From: Planctomycetota bacterium
GTDB lineage: Bacteria > Planctomycetota > GCA-002687715
NCBI GenBank assembly: GCA_002683135.1
Contig: NYSS01000052.1
Location: 1-63,347, forward strand
Direction: 5' to 3'
DNA length: 63,347 nt
The position numbers and the translations under genes were made by a program. Below, one piece after another: positions 27,214 to 35,331 of this stretch. Under the pieces are notes generated by a model. The model saw nothing but the letters and a program-made list of their open reading frames with translations, did not search any database and was not told the origin of the DNA. Positions within the stretch are counted from its first letter, which is position 1, and every line of letters starts with the position of its first letter.

Positions 27214-28455
27214 ATGAAGATCACCAGCGCCATGATCGCCCTTGTCCTCGTGGGCCCTGTGGCCGTCGGCCAGGGGGACGTGGCGCCCGTATCGCTTGCC
27301 CTCCGCGGCGACCCCGCCCAGGACCTGGATCTGGGCGCGACACACATCGCCCCCATGCCGACCCGGTCCACGGCGAACGGCCCGATCGACAGCGCACCGT
27401 ACTACTGCATGCGCGCGATCGAAGACGGCGACCAGGTGATCCCCGAGGGCGCCCTCAAGCGACCCCGTCGCATGATCGGCGAAGCAACGGACAAGGTCAT
27501 GCCGTGGCTCGCGCGGCTCGACCCCAAGATCCGTCCGTCGATCATCTGGACCCGCAACTGGACGATCGTGAGCCTGCTCAAAGGCGCCAGGGTCGCTGAC
27601 TTGACACCTGAGGAGGCGGTCCGACTGCGCGCGTTTTTCCCAGAGATCACCCCACGATCGAACAAGCTGACGGGGCACCAACGGGCGCACCTCTGGGCGA
27701 TTCGCACGTTACGCATCCAGGGCGCGATCAAAGAGGTGATGGATCTCGACGACAACGGTGGCCTCAAGCCGTCCTCATTCAGCGCCGGCTATCGGCCCCT
27801 CGCCCACAAGGGCTGCGAGTTGTTCCTGTTCTCGAACCCCTCGCCCCACGCGGCGTTCACCCGACACCTCTTCCAGCCACAGACAAGGGGCCTCTCCGGA
27901 GAGACCCTGGGGTCCGGGCCAGTTGCAGCGATCATGCTGGACGATGCCCCGACAGGCTCGATCCGACGGCGAATGCGACACGCGTCGACGCTTCAGCTGG
28001 TGCGCGTCCACCGACGTCTCGAGGGAGGCCTGCCCGCCTGGATGCAGATCGGCCTCGCCCACTACTTCGAATGGCGGCAAACGAAGACCACGCGCACGAA
28101 AAAAAACACGGCGGGGACGCTGATAGGGGCGACCGAGGGCCTGCGCGATTGGGACCAGGCGGTGCGGGACCTGGTCGCATCGGGGAGGGCCGGGGAGCTC
28201 GGCGCCCTGTCAGCGACACCCGAGCGCGGCCTGACGTTGCAGAGCCGCCTGCAGGCGTGGAGCCTGGTCAAGTACCTCCTCGGAGTCGACCAGGGTAGAT
28301 TCACCCAGCTCTGCTCGGCGCTCCTCCACACGCGCCCCGGCGTCAATCCACAGCAGGCCCTGCGCACCGCCATGAAGGCGACGTACGGGCACGAGACGGA
28401 CGCCGTAGCCGACGGGTGGAAGACCTGGGTCCTCAGAGGCTCGAAGAAGAAGTGA
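27214..28455 (+). CDS. Exported peptidase-like protein with lost zinc ligands
   Basis: A 413-residue protein with a signal peptide (MKITSAMIALVLVGPVAVGQ). The C-terminal half resembles gluzincin peptidases of the DUF1570/peptidase MA kind: RHASTLQLVRVH followed by GGLPAWMQIGLAHYFEW. Active relatives read HExxH and (N/E)EGLAEYFE. Here H256 remains, but the catalytic Glu is Ala257, the second His is Leu260 and the Glu ligand position is Ile. It is probably a non-catalytic binding protein. The frame opens at 27148, overlapping the MoxR stop, but the ATG at 27214 gives the signal peptide. A GGGGG-AAGT-CCCCC hairpin (27195-27208) precedes it. Confidence 0.72.
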   Translation: MKITSAMIALVLVGPVAVGQGDVAPVSLALRGDPAQDLDLGATHIAPMPTRSTANGPIDSAPYYCMRAIEDGDQVIPEGALKRPRRMIGEATDKVMPWLARLDPKIRPSIIWTRNWTIVSLLKGARVADLTPEEAVRLRAFFPEITPRSNKLTGHQRAHLWAIRTLRIQGAIKEVMDLDDNGGLKPSSFSAGYRPLAHKGCELFLFSNPSPHAAFTRHLFQPQTRGLSGETLGSGPVAAIMLDDAPTGSIRRRMRHASTLQLVRVHRRLEGGLPAWMQIGLAHYFEWRQTKTTRTKKNTAGTLIGATEGLRDWDQAVRDLVASGRAGELGALSATPERGLTLQSRLQAWSLVKYLLGVDQGRFTQLCSALLHTRPGVNPQQALRTAMKATYGHETDAVADGWKTWVLRGSKKK

Positions 28456-30329
28456 TCACTCCCCTCCCGCTCGTTCACGGACGACTCGCGTTCGCGATCG
28501 AAGCCCGACGACGCATGCTCGCGACGCGCTGGGACGCCGTCGCCGTCGAACTGCCCCCGTCACTGGAGCGCGCCGTCGACCAGGGACTCGACCAGTTGCC
28601 GAAGATCAGCGTCGTGGTCTATCGCGGCCTCCCCGAGTTCCTGGACCCCGAAAATCAGCACCTCTGGTACGTCCCAGTTGACCCGTGCGACGGCATCATC
28701 GAGGCCCTGCGTGTGGCCCGCGGCGAACGGACCCCCACCCACTTCATCGACGCGGAGGTCGAGGAATTCCAGGCGCGGCCCGTGACGATCCCGGACCCTC
28801 ACGCCCTCCACGGGCTGGGCCTCGAGACGTGGTGTCAGGCGGTGGAGCCATGGCTGACGCTGCAGGAGCGCACCGAGCAAGACGACATCCGCGAGCGTCA
28901 CATGGCCGCGCGCCTGCGAGCTATCGAGTCCGACGCGGGCCCGGACGGCAAGGTCCTGTTTCTCTGCGGGCTGGCGCACTGGAGTGGCGTACGCCGCCAT
29001 CTCGACGACGGCACGGATCAACTCCATGACGAGGAAGGCCCCGCGCCCGACCAGGTCACCGTCACCACGGTGAGCCCCACGTCATTGCCGCACGTGATCG
29101 GCGAAACGCCGCACACGGCGTGGCACTGGGAGCAACACCGGGGTGGCATCGTGTTGGAGGACTTCGACCCGGTGTTCGGCCTGAAGGACCTCCTCACGGA
29201 GGCCCGCGGCCACTACGAAGCGGCGTTCCCCGACTCGCTTGAGCGCGCGACCCCGCGGGCGCTCCAGACCATGCTCTCCTACACGCGCAAGCTCTCCGTC
29301 CGCAGCCGCCGCCTCATCCCCGATACATGGACCCTGGCGACCGCGGCCAAGGGATGCGTCGGCAACGACTTCGCGATCAGCGTCCTGCGTAGCTCCAGCC
29401 GCTATCCACCGAACGGCGAGATCGAATATCTCGAACCCACAGAAGACGAACTCCCGGACGCCCCGCCCCAGGAACCGATTGAGCCGATGGCCCACATGAC
29501 GCGCACGCTGCTGGAGACCGAGCACGGCACCGCGGAGGCCACGTGTCGTACGCCAGGCGAGTCCGCAGAGTGGCGCCCCCTGCCGTTGCAGCGCAGGCCA
29601 GACCGGCGCAACCGGGAGCTCTGGAAGCGTGGATGGGACATGTCGCGACACTGCTCGTGGCCTCCCGAGGACGTCGTTATCGAGAACTTCCGCGACTACG
29701 TTGCCCGTCGCGCGCTCGGCCTCGCGGGGCTGTCCCTCGTTCGCACAGAGCCGTTCACCTCCTCGTTCAAGGACGGTATCGCGCTAAGGGAGACGCTGCG
29801 GGACTGGCACCGGCGACGCATCCACGTGAAAGAGGAGCCCCGCGTCGCGGGCGACGTCGGGGCGCTCGTCCTCATCTTCGAGGAGGATGACTTCGGGACT
29901 CGCTTTCCGTGGCGCACGACGTGGATGGCGGAACACGAGGACGAATCCACCCTCGCGTTCTACTCCACCGACCCGGAAGACGACATCGTCGGTCCCGGGG
30001 TCGGACGCATCTTCTACGGGGGCTGCATGTTCCTCTTTCCCCCCATGCTCATCCCGGACGTCTGGGACGACCTCCGTTTTGAACAGGCCCGCCGGCCATC
30101 CGAACGGCTCCTCCTCGCCGCGATCTGGTACGGACGCGACCGGTACGTGGCCTACGCCGGGCCCACGCCCCCGAGTCCCGAGGCGAAGCAGCAGGCCGCC
30201 GCCCTGGGCAAGCACATCGTGTATCTCCCTCTGAGCTCCTTCTCCTCCACCACCCTCGAACGCCTCCGTCGAGCGCACGTCCTGAACGGACACGAGGTGC
30301 GCAGTTGGGCCGATCGGTTCATCCGATAA
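28452..30329 (+). CDS. Large protein with TraB/ChaN-like N-terminal region, function unknown
   Basis: A 625-residue cytoplasmic protein. The N-terminal 200 residues (LVHGRLAFAIEARRRM, VAVELPPSLE, then VLFLCGLAHWSGVRRHL) recall TraB/PrgY- or ChaN-like domains in the spacing of a starting His and a later G-x-x-H, but the match is weak. The middle is helical and Arg-rich (MLSYTRKLSVRSRRL), and the C-terminal 200 residues form an alpha/beta region (GALVLIFEEDDF, RIFYGGCMFLFPPM) I do not recognise. The GTG at 28452 overlaps the previous stop (GTGA). It lies between a MoxR/peptidase-like pair and hemJ with overlapping junctions, so it is probably one operon. Confidence 0.65.
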   Translation: MITPLPLVHGRLAFAIEARRRMLATRWDAVAVELPPSLERAVDQGLDQLPKISVVVYRGLPEFLDPENQHLWYVPVDPCDGIIEALRVARGERTPTHFIDAEVEEFQARPVTIPDPHALHGLGLETWCQAVEPWLTLQERTEQDDIRERHMAARLRAIESDAGPDGKVLFLCGLAHWSGVRRHLDDGTDQLHDEEGPAPDQVTVTTVSPTSLPHVIGETPHTAWHWEQHRGGIVLEDFDPVFGLKDLLTEARGHYEAAFPDSLERATPRALQTMLSYTRKLSVRSRRLIPDTWTLATAAKGCVGNDFAISVLRSSSRYPPNGEIEYLEPTEDELPDAPPQEPIEPMAHMTRTLLETEHGTAEATCRTPGESAEWRPLPLQRRPDRRNRELWKRGWDMSRHCSWPPEDVVIENFRDYVARRALGLAGLSLVRTEPFTSSFKDGIALRETLRDWHRRRIHVKEEPRVAGDVGALVLIFEEDDFGTRFPWRTTWMAEHEDESTLAFYSTDPEDDIVGPGVGRIFYGGCMFLFPPMLIPDVWDDLRFEQARRPSERLLLAAIWYGRDRYVAYAGPTPPSPEAKQQAAALGKHIVYLPLSSFSSTTLERLRRAHVLNGHEVRSWADRFIR

Positions 30330-30853
30330 TGGACGGCAATAGCGCGCTTCTCTTGTGCAAGGCCATGCACATCATCGGCGTGGTCGTCTGGTTCGCCGGC
30401 TTGTTCTACCTGGGCCGATTGTTCGTCTACCACCGAGAGGCCCGCGACAAGGGCGAACCCGACCGCGCGGTGATCACGCAGCAACTGCAGACCATGGAGC
30501 GGCGCCTCTACTACGCGATCACCTGGCCCGGAATGGTCGTGACCCTGTCCTTCGGCGGGGCGCTCACGTGGTGGTACGGGTTCCCGTGGTGGCTGCAGAT
30601 CAAGCTCGGATGCGTGGCGCTGCTGGTCGTATACCACTTCCAATGCGGAGCCCTGCGCAACCGTCTCGCCACAGACGCGACAACGTGGACGTCACGGGGC
30701 TTTCGGATGTGGAATGAGGTCCCCACTGTCCTGCTGGTCGCCAGCGTCTTCCTCGCCGTGATGAAGGAATCCACGGACGTGATCGCTGTAGGACTCGGGC
30801 TCACATTGGTGGGTGCCGCCATCGTCGCCATCATCCGCCGGATGCCCGGCTGA
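30329..30853 (+). CDS. hemJ: Protoporphyrinogen IX oxidase HemJ
   Basis: A 174-residue membrane protein with four or five helices. The N-terminal pattern AMHIIGVVVWFAGLFYLGRL with the conserved His, followed by RLFVYHREA and MERRLYYAITWPGM, is diagnostic of HemJ (formerly UPF0093). It oxidises protoporphyrinogen IX to protoporphyrin IX in haem synthesis. The ATG overlaps the TAA of the upstream gene by one base (TAATG). No other haem gene is in the window. Confidence 0.9.
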   Translation: MDGNSALLLCKAMHIIGVVVWFAGLFYLGRLFVYHREARDKGEPDRAVITQQLQTMERRLYYAITWPGMVVTLSFGGALTWWYGFPWWLQIKLGCVALLVVYHFQCGALRNRLATDATTWTSRGFRMWNEVPTVLLVASVFLAVMKESTDVIAVGLGLTLVGAAIVAIIRRMPG

Positions 30854-30873
30854 CCGATGACAACCGACAGCGC

Positions 30874-30879
30874 TACAAT
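30874..30879 (+). promoter_or_regulatory. -10 element, probable leaderless guaD promoter
   Basis: TACAAT ends 6 nt before the GTG start of guaD. A CTGACC hexamer 18 bp further upstream could serve as a weak -35. Confidence 0.5.
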
Positions 30880-30885
30880 CTGCCC

Positions 30886-32220
30886 GTGACCACCGTCTGG
30901 CGAGGACACCTCTTCCATCTGACAGGAGCACCGACGCTCGCTGATGCAGCGTCTTCGCTCATAGAGCACACGGACGGCATGGTGGTCGTCAGCGACGCCG
31001 GGCAGATCTCCGCGGCCGGCGCCTGGAACCAGAGCTCGGTACCAGAGGGCGCCGCCGTCCATGACCATCGAGGGCAGTGCATCCTCCCCGGATTCGTCGA
31101 CACGCACGCCCACTACCCACAGGTGAATGCCCTGCATACCTGGGGAGGGGGCTCGCTCCTGCGGTGGCTCGATCACTGCATCTTCCCCGCTGAGGCAGAG
31201 CTCGCAGACCCCTCCATAGCTCGCATGGCCGCGAAGGACGTGATCGACGCGATGCTCGCTTGCGGGACGACGACGGCCCTGATCTACGGCTCTCAATTCT
31301 CCGCCGCGCAGGACGCGCTGTTCGAGGAGCTGCACGCGCAGGGCATGCGCGCCGTCGTCGGGCGCACGGCCATGGTCAACGGTCCCAAGGACCTCACCGC
31401 ACCAATCGACGAGACCCTGAGGTTATGCCGCGAGGAGATCGACCGGTGGCACCCGCGCGCTGAGGCGCTGGATGACGCGCTCGTGCATGTCGCGCTCGTG
31501 CCTCGATTCGCGCTGAGCTTCGACGGGGAGACCCTGGGCGCGATCGGTGAGTTGTGGGCGGACGTCCGCAACCGCGGGGTCCGATTCACGACCCATCTGT
31601 CGGAAAACCCGGAGGAGGTCGAGGCGGTCCGGCGCGCGTTCGGCGTCAGCCATTACCTCGACGCCTACGACGCCTGCGGCTTGCTGGGTCCGCGATCTGT
31701 TCTCGCGCACGCGGTGCACTGCGACGATCACGAAATCGCCCGCCTCGCAGAGACCGATTCGGCCGTATCCCACTGCCCGACGAGCCAGCTGTTCTTGGGC
31801 AACGGGACCATGCCCATCGCAAAGATGATGGCGGCGGGCATCCGACTCGGCCTCGGCACGGACGTCGCGGCGGGCGACACCTTTAGCCTGCCCGAGGTCG
31901 CGAACGCCGCCTACAAGGTGCACGTGGGAGCCTCGGCACGCCAGGCCCTCCACCCCGCCGAGCTCCTTCACCTCGCCACGATCGGCGGCGCCGGGCTCTT
32001 AGGCCTCAGCCACCGCACCGGCAACCTCGATCCAGGCAAGGATGCCGACCTCGTCATCATCGACCCCGAGCGCCACCCCCCCCTCGCCGGTCGGCTCTCC
32101 GGGCTCGCGGCCGGAAGCCCTGTAGACCGGCTCTTCGCCCTCCTGATGGGTATGGGACGGGAGACCATCGTGCGAACCCTGGTGCGGGGTCGCGTCGTCT
32201 GGCAGCGTCGAGATCGGTGA
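30886..32220 (+). CDS. guaD: Guanine deaminase
   Basis: A 444-residue zinc amidohydrolase converting guanine to xanthine and ammonia. Motifs follow the guanine deaminase order: PGFVDTHAHYPQ, TTHLSENPEEVEAV, LAHAVHCDDHEIARLAE, SHCPTSQLFLGNG and GLGTDVAAGDTFSL, which supply the His/Asp metal ligands and the substrate pocket. Related deaminases (atrazine or SAH type) differ in the CPTSN segment. Start is the GTG at 30886, directly preceded by a TACAAT -10 and no ribosome binding site. It follows hemJ by 32 bp but seems to have its own promoter. Confidence 0.9.
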   Translation: MTTVWRGHLFHLTGAPTLADAASSLIEHTDGMVVVSDAGQISAAGAWNQSSVPEGAAVHDHRGQCILPGFVDTHAHYPQVNALHTWGGGSLLRWLDHCIFPAEAELADPSIARMAAKDVIDAMLACGTTTALIYGSQFSAAQDALFEELHAQGMRAVVGRTAMVNGPKDLTAPIDETLRLCREEIDRWHPRAEALDDALVHVALVPRFALSFDGETLGAIGELWADVRNRGVRFTTHLSENPEEVEAVRRAFGVSHYLDAYDACGLLGPRSVLAHAVHCDDHEIARLAETDSAVSHCPTSQLFLGNGTMPIAKMMAAGIRLGLGTDVAAGDTFSLPEVANAAYKVHVGASARQALHPAELLHLATIGGAGLLGLSHRTGNLDPGKDADLVIIDPERHPPLAGRLSGLAAGSPVDRLFALLMGMGRETIVRTLVRGRVVWQRRDR

Positions 32221-32238
32221 GCGACCGACGCGCCGGGA

Positions 32239-32748
32239 TCAGATCTCCGGGGGTGGGCGCCGCACGGGCAGCGGACGCCGGGGCAACCACGGCGACATCA
32301 TGACCGTGAATACGCCCCCAACCAGCAGCGACGGCAGCGACCCCACGACCAGGAGCATGGCGAACGGCTCACCGCATCGATCCCACCACAGCTCCCGCCC
32401 CTGAGAGACACCGCCCAGCAACGCGTTCACGACGCAACCGGTGGCCGACGCCACCGAGAACGCGACCACTCCCAGCAACGGCCCTATGAGCAAGCCGTTA
32501 CCACGGGCCAGCGCGCGAGCAGCGCGATGAGCGAACAGCGCTCCGACAAGGAAAACCGCTGCATAGGCCACCACCATTTGCCAGGCACCGACTTCGACCG
32601 AAGTCGCCGACTCGCGAAAAACGAAGAGCATCGGGAGCAGCGCCAGGCTCCCCACCGCGACCATCGTGAGGTACGCACGCCAGGCACTGCGAGCATTGGG
32701 CATGTGATCGCCGAACAACATGGACCATGTCTTATCATGACTAGACAT
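32239..32748 (-). CDS. Hypothetical four-helix membrane protein
   Basis: A 169-residue protein with four hydrophobic helices (starting AYLTMVAVGSLALLPMLFVF) and short Arg/Pro-rich termini. No family recognised. It converges with guaD, leaving only 18 bp between stops. The ATG at 32748 is preceded by no obvious ribosome site. An opposite-strand frame over the same region (32527-33081) looks like a shadow. Confidence 0.6.
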   Translation of the reverse strand: MSSHDKTWSMLFGDHMPNARSAWRAYLTMVAVGSLALLPMLFVFRESATSVEVGAWQMVVAYAAVFLVGALFAHRAARALARGNGLLIGPLLGVVAFSVASATGCVVNALLGGVSQGRELWWDRCGEPFAMLLVVGSLPSLLVGGVFTVMMSPWLPRRPLPVRRPPPEI

Positions 32749-33287
32749 GCCGTTGACAGGCGTCTGTGTGTTTCACCGTGTCGCAAAACAGTGACGCGCG
32801 GCCACCGCAACAACGCGCGCAGTCTCAATGATGCGACGCATGCGCAACACAACTGTCTCGCATCGGCCCCGCGCTCTCCGTCAATAAATCGGACACAATT
32901 GATGACATCTCTTCCAAAACCGGACCTCCGGTCATCCGCGCGGACCCCCACCTACCCTTCATTGGCCCCCCGCGGGGCTCGCCAGGTCAACGAAACCGCC
33001 CCCAAGACGAGGGCCCCAGCCGGAGGCGATCGGCGATCGGCGATCGGGCCCCCATGGGGGCATGCCACACCAAAACCCTAAGAAAACACCACAATCAGAG
33101 AGCCCCCACGGGCTCACGGCAGCGGGAAATCTATGGGAAAACTGGCCCTTGCTCACCGGGCTCCTAGGGTATTCTGGATACATCGTCCGCCGTATGCGGG
33201 CCCTGTTCCCCCCAGCGATCCCCCCCAGGATCGCGCCGTCCGGTTTCCGGACGGAATTTCAGCTGCCGTTTCAATCAGGAGTCTCTC
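32749..33287. other. Intergenic region upstream of the first paralog
   Basis: About 540 bp, less GC-rich than the surroundings. It contains short GATCGGC direct repeats next to a CCCCCATGGGGG palindrome (about 33030-33061). At its right end it has the -10 (33170) and about 110-nt leader of the first secreted paralog. The plus-strand open frame through it gives an Arg/His/Pro-rich translation that does not look like a protein. Confidence 0.5.
33170..33175 (+). promoter_or_regulatory. -10 element of paralog 1
   Basis: TATTCT followed by GG, about 112 nt before the GTG start. Paralogs 2 and 4 have TACTCTGG and TATGCTGG at comparable distances, which supports it. Confidence 0.45.
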
Positions 33288-34922
33288 GTGAATAAGTTCT
33301 TTGCATGCCTCATCGCCCTGTGCATCGTCACCGGCGCCGCCACAGGTCAGCAGCAAGTGCTGACGACCACGTTCGCTGGTGGCAACGGTCAGATGGGCAA
33401 CTGCTTCGACATCGCCGCAACCGGCGGTTCGGACGTCACCATCTGTGGTTTCGACTGCTCGCCTTTGGCAAGCGGTACCTTCGACATCGAGGTCTATACC
33501 CACACTGCCGCTGGCTCCTACGCGGGTAGCCAGAACATCCCGGCCAACTGGACCCTCGCTGGTTCGGCGACTGGTATCCCGGGCACGGTCGGCACCCCCA
33601 TGCCGACGACCATCAGCTTGGCCGTCGTCATCCCGGCGGGCCAAACCCAGGGCTTCTACGTGACCTTCACCAACGGCAACGTGGCCTACACCAACGGCAC
33701 GAACCTCGGTGGGGTGTACGCCTCGGACTCGAACATCTCGTTCTACGAAGGCACGGGCCACAGCTATCCGTTCGGCTCGAACTTCGCCCCCCGCATCTTC
33801 AACGGCAACATCAACTACACGGTCGGCACCGGCGGCTGCGCCGCGCCTCCGCCTCCCCCGTGGCAGACGAACAGCGCCATCTCGTCGCTGGACGTCGGCG
33901 GCACCCAAGGCTCCGCGTTCAGTGGTGCGGTGTCCCAGGCCTGCCAGGGCGGCTTGATGAACCTGAACTCCCTGTCGACCGCCGGCACCATGACCGACAT
34001 CGCCGTTACCCTCGCGCCGCACGGCCCGTCGATGCTCGGCTCTAACGCCAACAACACCGTCAACATCGACATCTTCGACCCGTCGTTCTTCAGCTTCAAC
34101 GGCGGCACGCCGAACTTCGCGGGTCTCCTCAGGATGGTCGCCCACCCCGGCGTCTTCGTCTTCCCGATCCCGACCGCCACGCCGCTCGTCGGCTCTGCAC
34201 AGCAGGTCGCCCTCGACGCGAGCAACGGCGACGGCTACACGCTGTCGCAGGCTCCGCAAGCGAACGTGACCGCGGGCGGGCTGCTGACCTACGCCCACGC
34301 TGACGATGGCTTCATCGTGCAGCTCATCAACCAGCTGCCTCTGTGTGGTGGCACCTACACCGAGTTCTACGGAGCGACCTTCGGCGACATCTGCTCGCAG
34401 TCGAACGGCTGGGCCAGCTTCGGCGCCGGCAGCACCGACTTCTCGGCGACGGCTGCTGAGTGGCAGGCGGCTGGCGAAGGTCGTTTCGGCCTCGGCTCTG
34501 ACCTGGAGCCCAACAACTACGGCACCGTCACCCTCGCCGTCAACGGCCCGGCGATGTCCGGCGACCCGGGGGCATCCATGCTCACCATGTCCTACTCGAA
34601 CATCACTGAGTGGGGCACCGGTGGCCTGGGCGTCACCAGCTACGACCTCATCTTCAACGGCCCGCAAGGCAACGAGATCGCGAACTTCACGACAGATGGC
34701 ACCTGGTCCGCCCAGGCCGTCGTCGTCGGGATGAGCAAGGGCGCCTCGGGCACCCATCCCGCGCTCGTGAGTTTTGACTCGTTGTCCGGCGCTGGCCCGC
34801 AGGCCGGTAGCGTCAACGACTCGTGGCTCGAAGAGAACCCGACCGGTATGATCCCCAACGTGACCGGCTTCTCCAACATCTCATGGCCGACCACCTTCGG
34901 TGACATGTGCATCGTTAACTAG
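33288..34922 (+). CDS. Secreted two-domain paralog 1
   Basis: A 544-residue exported protein. The signal peptide (NKFFACLIALCIVTGAATGQ) is shared by all four paralogs. Domain A (about residues 20-185) is beta-rich, starting VLTTTFAGGNGQMGNCFDI and ending RIFNGNINYTVGTGGC. A short Pro linker (APPPPPWQTNS) leads to domain B (about 190-544), with SFNGGTPNFAGLL, YTLSQAP, DLEPNNYGTVTL and TEWGTGGLGVTSYD. Lys and Arg are rare; Asn, Gly, Ser and Thr are abundant, with several Cys, as in surface or S-layer-like proteins. The start is GTG, with AGGAG six nt upstream inside a conserved leader. No enzyme motif is seen and the family is not recognised. Confidence 0.85.
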   Translation: MNKFFACLIALCIVTGAATGQQQVLTTTFAGGNGQMGNCFDIAATGGSDVTICGFDCSPLASGTFDIEVYTHTAAGSYAGSQNIPANWTLAGSATGIPGTVGTPMPTTISLAVVIPAGQTQGFYVTFTNGNVAYTNGTNLGGVYASDSNISFYEGTGHSYPFGSNFAPRIFNGNINYTVGTGGCAAPPPPPWQTNSAISSLDVGGTQGSAFSGAVSQACQGGLMNLNSLSTAGTMTDIAVTLAPHGPSMLGSNANNTVNIDIFDPSFFSFNGGTPNFAGLLRMVAHPGVFVFPIPTATPLVGSAQQVALDASNGDGYTLSQAPQANVTAGGLLTYAHADDGFIVQLINQLPLCGGTYTEFYGATFGDICSQSNGWASFGAGSTDFSATAAEWQAAGEGRFGLGSDLEPNNYGTVTLAVNGPAMSGDPGASMLTMSYSNITEWGTGGLGVTSYDLIFNGPQGNEIANFTTDGTWSAQAVVVGMSKGASGTHPALVSFDSLSGAGPQAGSVNDSWLEENPTGMIPNVTGFSNISWPTTFGDMCIVN

Positions 34923-34938
34923 TAGGCACTGATCGAGA

Positions 34939-35002
34939 GCGTCGCCGGACACCCCGGATGACGCTGCCACGGGCGGCGCGGCCAGACGGTCGCGCCGCCC
35001 GT
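34939..35002 (+). terminator. Two-hairpin 3' element, copy 1
   Basis: Directly after paralog 1. Hairpin 1 (34939-34952) is GCGTC/GACAC with one mismatch. Hairpin 2 (34969-35002) has a perfect 12-bp stem, ACGGGCGGCGCG with CGCGCCGCCCGT. The T-run expected of an intrinsic terminator is weak (GTTGCT). Confidence 0.75.
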
Positions 35003-35060
35003 GTTGCTATAAATAGAGCCCCGGAAAGCGCAACCACGGTCCGCCCCCCTCCCAGGAAAC

Positions 35061-35180
35061 CCGCTGCCCCGTCAGGCCATTCGCTGCCCCGTCAGGCCAT
35101 TCGCTGCCCCGTCAGGCCATTCGCTGCCCCGTCAGGCCATGCGGTGCCCCGTTTTGCCATGCGGTGCCCCGTTTTGCGGT
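35061..35180 (+). repeat. Six 20-bp tandem repeats upstream of the paralog 2 promoter
   Basis: Six consecutive units of exactly 20 bp. Units 1-4 are nearly identical (TCGCTGCCCCGTCAGGCCAT); units 5-6 are a variant (GCGGTGCCCCGTTTTGCCAT). The last unit runs directly into the -10 box at 35180. The period is about two helical turns, so sites would lie on the same DNA face. Confidence 0.9.
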
Positions 35181-35185
35181 ACTCT
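35180..35185 (+). promoter_or_regulatory. -10 element of paralog 2
   Basis: TACTCT followed by GG, immediately after the 20-bp repeat array and about 146 nt before the GTG start. Confidence 0.45.
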
Positions 35186-35286
35186 GGTGGGCGACTGTCG
35201 CTGCGCAGGAGGACCGTTTCCTCCTTTCCCCTGTACGGCCCTCCGCGCCGTGAGACTGGCCCTTGGCCAGGCACAGCCGCTCGTCT

Positions 35287-35320
35287 CAACTGTCGTTTCA
35301 ATCCAACTGTCGTTTCAATC
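35287..35320 (+). repeat. Perfect 17-bp tandem duplication in the paralog 2 leader
   Basis: CAACTGTCGTTTCAATC occurs twice in a row, then AGGAG. Paralog 1 has one diverged copy at the same place, so paralog 2 has duplicated it. Confidence 0.9.
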
Positions 35321-35331
35321 AGGAGTCTCTC

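Noticed and set aside
32527-33081. Plus-strand 184-residue open frame
   Set aside because: His/Arg/Pro-rich translation with no motif, largely antisense to a four-helix membrane protein.
33153-34757. 534-residue minus-strand open frame antisense to paralog 1 (similar ones at 36744-38534 and 35503-36297)
   Set aside because: Long antisense frames arise from GC-rich codon use. The translations are Val/Gly/Arg/Asp-rich with no domain, and the plus-strand proteins have signal peptides and conserved motifs.
35061-35180. CRISPR array
   Set aside because: Units are directly adjacent with no unique spacers, and no cas gene is near.
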